Assembly (NCBI RefSeq): GCF_004770745.1
Contig: NZ_RQGD01000047.1
Span: forward strand, 1 to 62,926
Direction of reading: 5' to 3'
DNA: 62,926 nucleotides
Source: Leptospira ognonensis
Lineage (GTDB): Bacteria; Spirochaetota; Leptospiria; Leptospirales; Leptospiraceae
This document shows positions 55,568 through 62,926 of this stretch, one piece after another (the stretch's first letter is position 1; each line of letters begins with the position of its first letter). The notes under the pieces were generated by a model. That model ran no database searches, was not told the DNA's origin, and was given only the letters and a program-made list of their open reading frames with translations. The position numbers and the translations under genes are program-made.

Positions 55568-57823
55568 ATGACACTCGTGGAAGGACTTCCAGCCCCTATC
55601 AATTTTCGAAAGGTCTTTGTTCCGATATTCGGTTACACGGTTTTTTTTTACGTATTCTTCTTAATCTTTAATACATCATTTAGTTTTATGGGGGTAGATA
55701 TTGGTGACTACCTAAAACAATACTTAGGCGCCTTTTTTGGCGTTTATTTAAAATCTACTTTCTTAGTATTTTCTTCATCGCTTGTTTTTCATTCCTTTGT
55801 TGGTTTTTTATTTGCCATCACTTTGCTAAAAGGTAAAGTCAAAACTCAGTATCTGATCGCTTATCTTTTTCTCGTAGATTTTGTGGGGTTGTGTCATTCA
55901 GTCATTTTGTATCCACAAATTTATGGAGAGTTTTTTTTCTACCGCCAAACCTGGGCAGTCAATTTTCTTTTTTTTCTAACGGATCATTTTACCCCCTCCT
56001 TCTTTGCTGGCATTTTGCTCTTTTTGTTTTTGGCTCAGATTGGAATCATCCTGAAATTTGTGATACATTATAAAAATAAACATTCATTGTTTTTACTTTC
56101 ACATTCGCTGATTTCTTTTTTACTTTTTCAATCAGGATTGCTTTATCTTTCTCTCATTTATCTTCTCATTTTTCCTTTCTTTCAAGCAAGTAGAGATCGC
56201 ATACATCGCAAAACATACATTATATTCATTTCTCTTCTCTTGTTCCTCATTCCGTTCCCGTATTTGATCGAAACATTCTATGGAAGTTTCACGGTTTCAC
56301 AAAAAGACAAGCCGCCAATCTTCCTTATCTCAGCTGATTCCTTGAGATACGATAAATTGGGATTTATTAATGGTAACCCGGAAATCACTCCGAATATAGA
56401 TGCTTTTTCAAAGGAAAGTTTTATTTTTCACGACCATCATACAACGATTCCGCGAACGTTTCCGAGTTGGGCAGATTTACTAACGGGTCAATATGCGATG
56501 AATCATAAGATTCGAGATATGTTCCCTTCGAAGGATGAACAAGTTCGCATTGGAAAGGGAGCCTTTAAAACAATACCAAAACTTTTAAAAGAAGTGGGAT
56601 ATAAATCTTATGCGGTGGGCAGTTTTGCCGCAGATATTTTCCCAAGAGCAGATTTTGGATTTGATGAAACATATGCGCCTAACTTTAATGCGCGAATTAT
56701 GACAGTTCAGCGCACGGCAGAATCTCAATTGTTTCTACTGCCTGTGCTTACTGGAACCTTTTTTGGTGGAGGCTTTTTCATCAGTGAAATGGATGGGTTG
56801 TCTACTTGGGGGGACGGTAGTAGGCTTGTCGATCGCTTTAAAAGAATCTTGAGGAAGTCGGGAAGTGAGCCTTTTTTTGTAACTTATTTTTCTAGTGTAG
56901 TGCATTTTCCCTATGCGCCTGCTTATCCTTATTATCTGAAATTTACAGATCCAAAGTATTATGGAAAATATAAATACTTAAAATTTGTAGACCCCTCTGT
57001 CTCTGAAAAACCGTCCAATGAAGAAATTAATCAAATTAGAAATCTATTTGATTCCTCAGTTTTTGCTTTTGATGTAGAATTTGGACAACTCATTGAATCC
57101 CTAAAGGCGAGTGGGCTCTATGATAAAGCCATCATCATTCTGACATCGGACCATGGAGAGTCTCTCTATGAAGATGTTCATGGTCAGGGTCACGGAGAAC
57201 ATCTACGTGGTGAAGCAGTAACAAAAGTTCCACTCTTAATAAAGTTTCCTAAGGATTCGAAATTTAATGAGATTTCGACTAAAGAGTACCAAGGCATCAC
57301 ATCATCCGTTGACCTATTTCCAACGATTGTCGACTTCATGAAAGTAGAGGACCTGATCGAACGGCCAGGTAGCTCTCTCTTACCAAAACTTGGGCAGGCT
57401 CTAAACTTAAACGATACTGTTTACTCTGAAACAGGGATTTGGTTTTCCGATCGCGGGGATCACTTTTTCCAAAAACAACGCATCCCTTATCCCAATATTC
57501 TAGAGTTACACCAAGTTGTCGCAGATGAAGATTTTCAAATCATGATTACCGACCGAACATTTCGCGAAACGATTGCCTTCGCCAAACACCGGTCACTGCA
57601 AAATCATAGGTATAAGCTCATTTATATCCCGACAAGAAAGGGGGTAATTTTTGAATTGTATGACAGGGAAAAAGATCCTCTAAATACCACAAATATTTAT
57701 CCTTCTGGGCAGGTTGGGTATGAGCTCCGAGACAGGTTATTTTCGCTAGTAAAGCGTTGGGAAGAGGCCACGCAGGCAGGAGATTATTTACTTCCTGGGA
57801 CATTGAGGAATTCTGACTTATAG
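55568..57823 (+). CDS. Membrane sulfatase/phosphotransferase-fold enzyme
   Basis: A 751-residue protein. The first 240 residues carry about six membrane helices; the rest is an extracytoplasmic alkaline-phosphatase/sulfatase fold. Metal residues are seen in FLISADSLRYDK and TSDHGESLYED, and the nucleophile region reads TTIPRTFPSWADLLTGQY. The position of the modified Cys/Ser of sulfatases holds Thr, as in lipoteichoic-acid synthases and phosphoethanolamine transferases, so a phosphoglycerol or phosphoethanolamine transferase acting on surface glycans is as likely as a sulfatase. ATG 55568 is 32 bases after the macroglobulin stop and is probably co-transcribed with it. Confidence 0.83.
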   Translation: MTLVEGLPAPINFRKVFVPIFGYTVFFYVFFLIFNTSFSFMGVDIGDYLKQYLGAFFGVYLKSTFLVFSSSLVFHSFVGFLFAITLLKGKVKTQYLIAYLFLVDFVGLCHSVILYPQIYGEFFFYRQTWAVNFLFFLTDHFTPSFFAGILLFLFLAQIGIILKFVIHYKNKHSLFLLSHSLISFLLFQSGLLYLSLIYLLIFPFFQASRDRIHRKTYIIFISLLLFLIPFPYLIETFYGSFTVSQKDKPPIFLISADSLRYDKLGFINGNPEITPNIDAFSKESFIFHDHHTTIPRTFPSWADLLTGQYAMNHKIRDMFPSKDEQVRIGKGAFKTIPKLLKEVGYKSYAVGSFAADIFPRADFGFDETYAPNFNARIMTVQRTAESQLFLLPVLTGTFFGGGFFISEMDGLSTWGDGSRLVDRFKRILRKSGSEPFFVTYFSSVVHFPYAPAYPYYLKFTDPKYYGKYKYLKFVDPSVSEKPSNEEINQIRNLFDSSVFAFDVEFGQLIESLKASGLYDKAIIILTSDHGESLYEDVHGQGHGEHLRGEAVTKVPLLIKFPKDSKFNEISTKEYQGITSSVDLFPTIVDFMKVEDLIERPGSSLLPKLGQALNLNDTVYSETGIWFSDRGDHFFQKQRIPYPNILELHQVVADEDFQIMITDRTFRETIAFAKHRSLQNHRYKLIYIPTRKGVIFELYDREKDPLNTTNIYPSGQVGYELRDRLFSLVKRWEEATQAGDYLLPGTLRNSDL

Positions 57824-57856
57824 GGCTGTAGTAATATAGGAAAAGGGTAAAAAATT

Positions 57857-60800
57857 ATGCCAAAACGAGAAGATTTAAAATCTATTTTAATCATCGGATC
57901 CGGTCCTATTGTCATTGGCCAAGCCTGTGAATTTGATTATTCAGGTACGCAAGCCACAAAAGCACTTCGGGAAAAGGGCATACGGGTGATTCTCGTTAAT
58001 TCTAATCCAGCTACGATCATGACGGATCCTGACCTAGCCGATGCCACCTATATCGAACCTCTCACTGTTACTGTTCTCGAAAAAATCATTAAAAAAGAAA
58101 AGCCCGATGCAATACTTCCCACAGTCGGTGGACAAACCGCGCTGAACTTGGCATTGGCATTACATAAAGAAGGAATATTAGAAAAGTATAATGTAGAACT
58201 CATTGGTGCAAAGGTTGAAGCCATCCGAAAGGCAGAAGATAGGGAATTATTCAAACAAGCCATGGACAAACTCAATATCCGTGTTGCGAAATCGGTAATG
58301 GTTTCTGATATGGAAGCGGCAAGAATTGCCTCTCGGGAAATAGGATTCCCTATCATCATCCGGCCTGCGTTTACTTTGGGCGGGACAGGTGGTGGAACTT
58401 GTTATACGGAAGAAGAATTTGAATCGATTGCGGCGGCTGGTCTCAATGCCTCACCAATTTCTCAAATCCTAGTCGAGGAGTCCGTTCTAGGATGGAAAGA
58501 ATTCGAGTTAGAGGTGATGAGAGATTTAGCTGACAACGTTGTGATTATTTGTTCTATAGAAAACATTGATCCGATGGGCGTCCACACGGGAGATTCCATT
58601 ACCGTCGCCCCACAACAAACATTGAGCGATAAGGAATACCAGAGACTACGTGATATGTCAATCGACATCATTCGAGAGATCGGAGTAGAGACAGGTGGAT
58701 CGAATATACAGTTTGCGGTAAATCCAGAAAACGGAGATGTCATTGTCATTGAAATGAATCCGAGAGTATCAAGGTCATCAGCACTTGCATCGAAGGCGAC
58801 GGGATTCCCAATCGCAAAAATTGCAGCTTTACTATCGATAGGATATACTCTAGATGAGATTAAAAATGATATCACCAGAGTAACGCCTGCTAGTTTTGAG
58901 CCATCTATTGACTATGTTGTGACAAAAATTCCAAGATTTGCTTTTGAGAAATTTCCTGGTAGCGATCCGACCCTCGGTGTGCAAATGAAAGCTGTAGGCG
59001 AAGCCATGGCCATCGGTCGTAACTTCAAGGAAAGTTTTCAAAAGGCACTTCGTTCCTTGGAAATCGACAGGTTCGGTTTCGGTAGTGATGGTTATTTAAA
59101 AGAACTTCTCGAATGGGAATCGATTCCAGAAAATGAAAAGAGTAACTGGCTAAAAGCAAAAATCAAAAGACCGACCGACAAACGCATATTCTATGTGAAA
59201 CTAGGTTTTAATTTCGGATTTTCTGTAGAACAAATTCATGAAGAATGTAAAATAGACCCTTGGTTTTTATACCAATTTGAAGATCTCTATTTGCTCGAGA
59301 AACAATTCCAAAAAGAAGGAAAAAGTTTTATTCCTAAAATGAAGAAGGCAGGTTTTTCAAATCGACAACTTGCCTTTCTAACAAAGGAAAAAGAAGTTCT
59401 GGCGCAGATCCGAAGCGGAGCTGCCATTGATATCACTAAAGCAAAAGTAGAAGCCATACTTAGAACCGAAGAAGAATTGATAGAAAAATTAATGCTTTCG
59501 GAAAAGATCATTCCCGTTTATAAACGAATTGATACCTGCGCAGGAGAATTTGAAGCATTTACGCCTTATATGTACTCTGCCTATGATGAGGAAGATGAAT
59601 CTGCAGTCACAAATAAAAAGAAAGTGATGATACTTGGTGGTGGACCCAACCGAATCGGTCAAGGGATCGAATTTGACTACTGTTGTTGTCATGCATCCTT
59701 CGCCCTCCAGGAAGCCGGTGTAGAATCTATCATGGTAAATTCAAATCCGGAAACCGTATCTACTGATTATGATACTTCGGATCGTCTTTATTTTGAACCA
59801 CTCTCGTTAGAAGATGTAATGAACATCTATTTAAAGGAAAAGCCAAATGGCGTGATTGTCCAATTAGGTGGTCAGACCCCATTGAAACTGGCGCGAGCCC
59901 TGGAAAAAAGGGGAGTTCCGATTCTTGGAACAAGTCCAGATTCTATTGATCGGGCTGAGGATCGAAAACGTTTTGCCGAAGTTTTGGATAAATTAAAATT
60001 ACTCTCACCTGATAATGGTATGGCATCCTCGAAAGAAAAAGCTCGTGAGATTGCATCTAAGATAGGTTATCCTGTTCTTGTTCGACCATCCTATGTATTG
60101 GGCGGTCGTGCTATGCTCATCGTAAATGAGGAATCTGAATTAGATAAATATATGTTAGAAGCAGAAGAAGTCTCCGAAGACAGACCTCTTCTGATAGACT
60201 CATTCTTGCAAGACGCAACAGAAGTAGATGTAGATGCACTCTGTGACGGAAAGGACGTATTTATTGCAGGAATTATGGAGCATATCGAGGAAGCAGGTGT
60301 ACACTCTGGTGATTCTGCTTGTGTGCTTCCCCCACAATCAATTACCGAAAGAATGCTCCAAGAAATCGAAGAAGCCACTCATAAACTTGCCATTGAACTT
60401 AAAGTGAAAGGACTTATCAATGTGCAATATGCAATCAAAGACGAGACACTTTATGTATTAGAGGTCAATCCACGTGCCTCACGAACGGTTCCCTTTGTCG
60501 CAAAGTCGATTGGTATCCCCGTCGTAAAAATGGCCGTGAGGATTATGCTGGGTGAAAGCCTTGTTAGTCTGAATCTTGGTAAAAAATTTCATGCGCCGAT
60601 GGTAACGGTTAAGGAAGCAGTTCTCCCATTTAACAAATTCCCTGGTGTGGACACAATTTTAGGTCCCGAGATGCGTTCAACAGGAGAGGTGATGGGAGTG
60701 GCTCATTCTAAGGGTGAAGCATTCGTAAAGGCCCAGATAATGGCTGGCGAAGAACCTCCAAAACACGGAACGGTATTTGTTACAATCAACGACAAAACCA

Positions 60801-61168
60801 AAAAAGAATTATTAGAATCGATACGATCTCTATCTAATCTTGGTTATATTCTCATTGCGACAGAGGGGACGCATAAATTTCTCTCAGATAATGGCATCCT
60901 TTCGAGTAAGATCAATAAGATTTACGATGGGTATTTTCCAAATGTCATCGATTATATTCGAGAAAAGAAAATTCACCTGATCATTAATACACCCTTATCA
61001 AGAGTGACCAGAGAGAATGCATTTACCATTCGTCAGGCGGCAATAAAATATAAGGTGCCTTGTCTCACGACATCGCAGGCGGCAAAAGCCTTGATTGATG
61101 GACTTGTTGAAATGAAAGACAAAGGGTTTACCGTAAATTCACTTCAAGAAATTCACGGTAAAAAATAA
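57857..61168 (+). CDS. carB: Carbamoyl-phosphate synthase large subunit
   Basis: A 1,103-residue enzyme, near the usual 1,070-1,100, making carbamoyl phosphate for arginine and pyrimidines. Both homologous ATP-grasp halves are present. Signatures include [20 protein letters not shown] at the N-terminus, its repeat [20 protein letters not shown] near residue 590, [13 protein letters not shown] and [12 protein letters not shown], and the C-terminal methylglyoxal-synthase-like regulatory domain. About 25 residues appear inserted between residues 420 and 590 relative to E. coli. The companion carA is not in this window. Confidence 0.95.
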   Translation: MPKREDLKSILIIGSGPIVIGQACEFDYSGTQATKALREKGIRVILVNSNPATIMTDPDLADATYIEPLTVTVLEKIIKKEKPDAILPTVGGQTALNLALALHKEGILEKYNVELIGAKVEAIRKAEDRELFKQAMDKLNIRVAKSVMVSDMEAARIASREIGFPIIIRPAFTLGGTGGGTCYTEEEFESIAAAGLNASPISQILVEESVLGWKEFELEVMRDLADNVVIICSIENIDPMGVHTGDSITVAPQQTLSDKEYQRLRDMSIDIIREIGVETGGSNIQFAVNPENGDVIVIEMNPRVSRSSALASKATGFPIAKIAALLSIGYTLDEIKNDITRVTPASFEPSIDYVVTKIPRFAFEKFPGSDPTLGVQMKAVGEAMAIGRNFKESFQKALRSLEIDRFGFGSDGYLKELLEWESIPENEKSNWLKAKIKRPTDKRIFYVKLGFNFGFSVEQIHEECKIDPWFLYQFEDLYLLEKQFQKEGKSFIPKMKKAGFSNRQLAFLTKEKEVLAQIRSGAAIDITKAKVEAILRTEEELIEKLMLSEKIIPVYKRIDTCAGEFEAFTPYMYSAYDEEDESAVTNKKKVMILGGGPNRIGQGIEFDYCCCHASFALQEAGVESIMVNSNPETVSTDYDTSDRLYFEPLSLEDVMNIYLKEKPNGVIVQLGGQTPLKLARALEKRGVPILGTSPDSIDRAEDRKRFAEVLDKLKLLSPDNGMASSKEKAREIASKIGYPVLVRPSYVLGGRAMLIVNEESELDKYMLEAEEVSEDRPLLIDSFLQDATEVDVDALCDGKDVFIAGIMEHIEEAGVHSGDSACVLPPQSITERMLQEIEEATHKLAIELKVKGLINVQYAIKDETLYVLEVNPRASRTVPFVAKSIGIPVVKMAVRIMLGESLVSLNLGKKFHAPMVTVKEAVLPFNKFPGVDTILGPEMRSTGEVMGVAHSKGEAFVKAQIMAGEEPPKHGTVFVTINDKTKKELLESIRSLSNLGYILIATEGTHKFLSDNGILSSKINKIYDGYFPNVIDYIREKKIHLIINTPLSRVTRENAFTIRQAAIKYKVPCLTTSQAAKALIDGLVEMKDKGFTVNSLQEIHGKK

Positions 61169-61183
61169 TCTAAGGTAAATCTA

Positions 61184-61624
61184 TTAGATATCGAGATCTT
61201 TCAGTAGGGTCTCGATACGTTTCCGATTTACACCCAGATCACCTGTTCCTAGTCTTGATGCCGACCTAAAATGTAAGAGCTTAGTCTTTTCGTCAAAATA
61301 AAATTCGACATCATCAACATAACGCATGATCAGAGAGGTAAATTCGGCGTATATGTAATTCGAATTCTCCGAGATCACCTCTGTTCGTGGATAGGCTTCG
61401 ATTCTTGATTTTAAAATCGCTTTTGCCTCGCCAAGCGGTTTATTGTATTTCATAGGAGATTTAAAGTGTATGGTGTCCTCTTCGGCGCTAAAGGAATTGA
61501 TACAGTTCGGAGTTTTTGGGCAGGCGGTAAGTCTTTCAGAACTGACTCCGAGTATCTTTGGTCTAGTGCCATGGCACTGGGTGATTAAAAAAAATGCGGA
61601 GAAGAGAACGAGTATCGATTTCAT
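61184..61624 (-). CDS. DUF1499 lipoprotein
   Basis: A 146-residue lipoprotein: MKSILVLFSAFFLITQC with the acylated cysteine at 17. The mature part carries the DUF1499 signature CPKTPNCINSFS, then HFKSPMKY, YAEFTSLIMRYVDDVEFYFD and HFRSASRLGTGDLGVNRKRI. Function unknown; relatives are found in membranes and plastids. ATG 61624 follows GAGGTAA; the longer frame to 61708 overlaps the histidine kinase gene and is rejected. Convergent with carB, with only 15 bases between. Confidence 0.87.
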   Translation of the reverse strand: MKSILVLFSAFFLITQCHGTRPKILGVSSERLTACPKTPNCINSFSAEEDTIHFKSPMKYNKPLGEAKAILKSRIEAYPRTEVISENSNYIYAEFTSLIMRYVDDVEFYFDEKTKLLHFRSASRLGTGDLGVNRKRIETLLKDLDI

Positions 61625-61691
61625 ATTTACCTCAAAAAGTTTGTTTCTTTCTATTCTGAGAAGCAAAGATCTCGAGTGCAATTCACAATTT

Positions 61692-62708
61692 TTAAATCTT
61701 AAACTCAATGATGAATTTTGTTCCCTCCGTTTTTTCGGACTTTATAGTTCCGTTTAGCTGAGAGACGAGCAAATTGACCATCTGGAGACCAAATCCCCGA
61801 CTGTTAGATGCAATGTTATCTTCATGGAAACCTACGCCATTATCCTCGTATACGATCGTTACTGTTTCGTTCTCAAAGAATGCTTGGATCTTGATCTTTC
61901 GATTTTCCCGCCCTGTGAAGGCATGTTTCATGGAATTCGTGATAAATTCATTTAAAATAATTCCGAGTGGGGTCAATTGCTTAATTGAAAGCGATACATC
62001 ATAAATGTCAGTCTCAATTTGTATGGGGCTTGTTGATGGAAAAATCCCAACAATATCAGCAGTGAGGGTAGGTAAATATTCCTTTAAGTTTAGTGATTGA
62101 AGCATCTCTTCATTTCTGTAAAGTTTATCGTATAATGTCATCATACTTCGCACTCTACCGGCTGCATCAATCAGACTGTCCTTTGCTTCAATCGAGGAAG
62201 CTTCGCTAGATTGCATTTGCAATAAAGAGAAGATGGTAAACATATTGTTTTTAACTCGATGGTGAATCTCTTTCAGAATGTAATCATTTTCCTTGAGAAG
62301 ACCTTCCATTTTGAGATTGTTTTTCCTTTCCTCGGTGACATCGCGTAAAATCGCGGTTAGTATGATCTCGTTGTCAATTTGTGACTTTGAGATGGCCGCT
62401 TCGATGGGAAACTCTTCACCATTCGACCGAACTCCGCGAATTTTCCCATGTGTTTTACCTCGATAATTTGGTGAGGCAGTTAGAATGAATCTCCTTAGGA
62501 TCTCATCGTGTTTATTTTGTACATCCGTCGGTAGAATTTTTTTTAACGATTTCCCCAACATTTCCGAAGCATGATAACCAAACATTTGTTCCGCTGCATG
62601 ATTGAAAATGATGACGCGAAATTCAGAATCTAAGCTTATGATCGCATCCATAGCTGAATCAATGATTTCTGATAAGTGAACACTTTGTATTTCTTTTTGA
62701 GTAACCAT
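61692..62708 (-). CDS. PAS-domain sensor histidine kinase (HisKA_2 type)
   Basis: A 338-residue soluble kinase. A PAS domain covers about residues 10-130 (FNHAAEQMFGYHASEMLGKS, TAILRDVTEERK). The phosphoacceptor segment LKEIHHRVKNNMFTIFSLLQ is the HisKA_2 type. The ATPase domain shows the N-box NEFITNSMKHAF, the G1 box DNGVGF and the G2 box RGFGLQMV. No receiver partner is adjacent, so the target is unknown; this group often signals to general stress regulators. Confidence 0.9.
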   Translation of the reverse strand: MVTQKEIQSVHLSEIIDSAMDAIISLDSEFRVIIFNHAAEQMFGYHASEMLGKSLKKILPTDVQNKHDEILRRFILTASPNYRGKTHGKIRGVRSNGEEFPIEAAISKSQIDNEIILTAILRDVTEERKNNLKMEGLLKENDYILKEIHHRVKNNMFTIFSLLQMQSSEASSIEAKDSLIDAAGRVRSMMTLYDKLYRNEEMLQSLNLKEYLPTLTADIVGIFPSTSPIQIETDIYDVSLSIKQLTPLGIILNEFITNSMKHAFTGRENRKIKIQAFFENETVTIVYEDNGVGFHEDNIASNSRGFGLQMVNLLVSQLNGTIKSEKTEGTKFIIEFKI

Positions 62709-62926
62709 TGCTATATTTTCATAACATTTAAAAAATTTAAATATTATGTAAAGCTAATTTCTTTTCGTCGAAAGAAGGCCCTTTTCTCAGATTTGATCTC
62801 TTCCTTTAAAAAAAATGTAAATTGTAGAAAAAAAAATGTTTTACAAAAAAAGATTCGGGTTTATTATATAACGATCGTTTTAAAATAAATTTGAGGGATT
62901 ATACCAAAGATTTCCGAAATGGCAAA
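62709..62926. other. AT-rich upstream region at the window end
   Basis: 218 strongly AT-rich bases with many poly-A and poly-T runs, expected to hold the kinase promoter. I see no supported gene or repeat before the window ends. Confidence 0.4.

Noticed and set aside
62676..62888. A 70-codon plus-strand frame at the end of the window
   Set aside because: Very AT-rich, Lys/Phe/Tyr-only composition, no ribosome binding site, and it overlaps the kinase start on the other strand.

Overview
The window is bacterial chromosome from a spirochaete of the genus Leptospira. The genus call rests on protein families that are largely restricted to it (a DUF1554 lipoprotein, a DUF1577 protein), on many lipoproteins with short spirochaete-style lipoboxes, on moderately AT-rich DNA, and on several predicted exported or membrane proteins I cannot match to any wider family. 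Species cannot be read from the sequence. There is no rRNA, tRNA, CRISPR array, insertion sequence or prophage that I can recognise.

Layout. 1-3400 is a gene-poor, AT-rich margin: the end of a gene, a chain of RNA-like hairpins, a 51-bp structured repeat (a second copy lies at 15042), two orphan hypothetical genes and two decayed genes. 3442-5721 is an overlapping cassette DUF2938 - MFS transporter - DUF2306. 5742-11453 holds a GAF/HD-GYP phosphodiesterase, a DUF1554 lipoprotein, a beta-lactamase-fold lipoprotein paired with a second lipoprotein, and a further lipoprotein with a DUF3995 protein. 11517-14853 is a copper defence unit: a divergent CueR-type MerR regulator, a textbook 19-bp-spacer MerR promoter, a His-rich periplasmic protein, a CopZ-like chaperone and a CopA P-type ATPase. 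15196-21188 has a pirin, a membrane class III adenylate cyclase, a TetR regulator with an NTF2-like protein, and an unknown helical protein coupled to a HGSNAT-like membrane acyltransferase that seems to begin at CTG. 21183-25483 has exported proteins, an SGNH hydrolase and a HEAT-repeat lipoprotein.

The most interesting part is 25485-36496, which I read as a zinc-starvation regulon. A COG0523 GTPase (with a thiol-peroxidase-like partner) on the minus strand, and on the plus strand a lipoprotein, an outer-membrane barrel, a ZnuA-type binding protein, an ABC ATPase and a permease, are each preceded by clusters of a TTGCAA-N5-TTGCAA element spaced every 17 bp. I propose this as the operator of a Zur-like (Fur family) regulator encoded elsewhere. 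A chemotaxis receptor, an acyl-CoA dehydrogenase and an amidohydrolase lie between the two zinc loci.

36520-62708 is mostly housekeeping and signalling: a methyltransferase, thymidylate kinase (tmk), a 57-residue lipoprotein, an EAL protein, a B12-binding radical SAM enzyme, DUF1577, IMP dehydrogenase (guaB), a LolA-like protein with rsmE, three unknown genes in a row, a 1,880-residue alpha-2-macroglobulin with an intact thioester motif followed by a membrane sulfatase-fold enzyme, carB, a DUF1499 lipoprotein and a PAS/HisKA_2 histidine kinase. All functional calls are from reading the translations; no database search was run.
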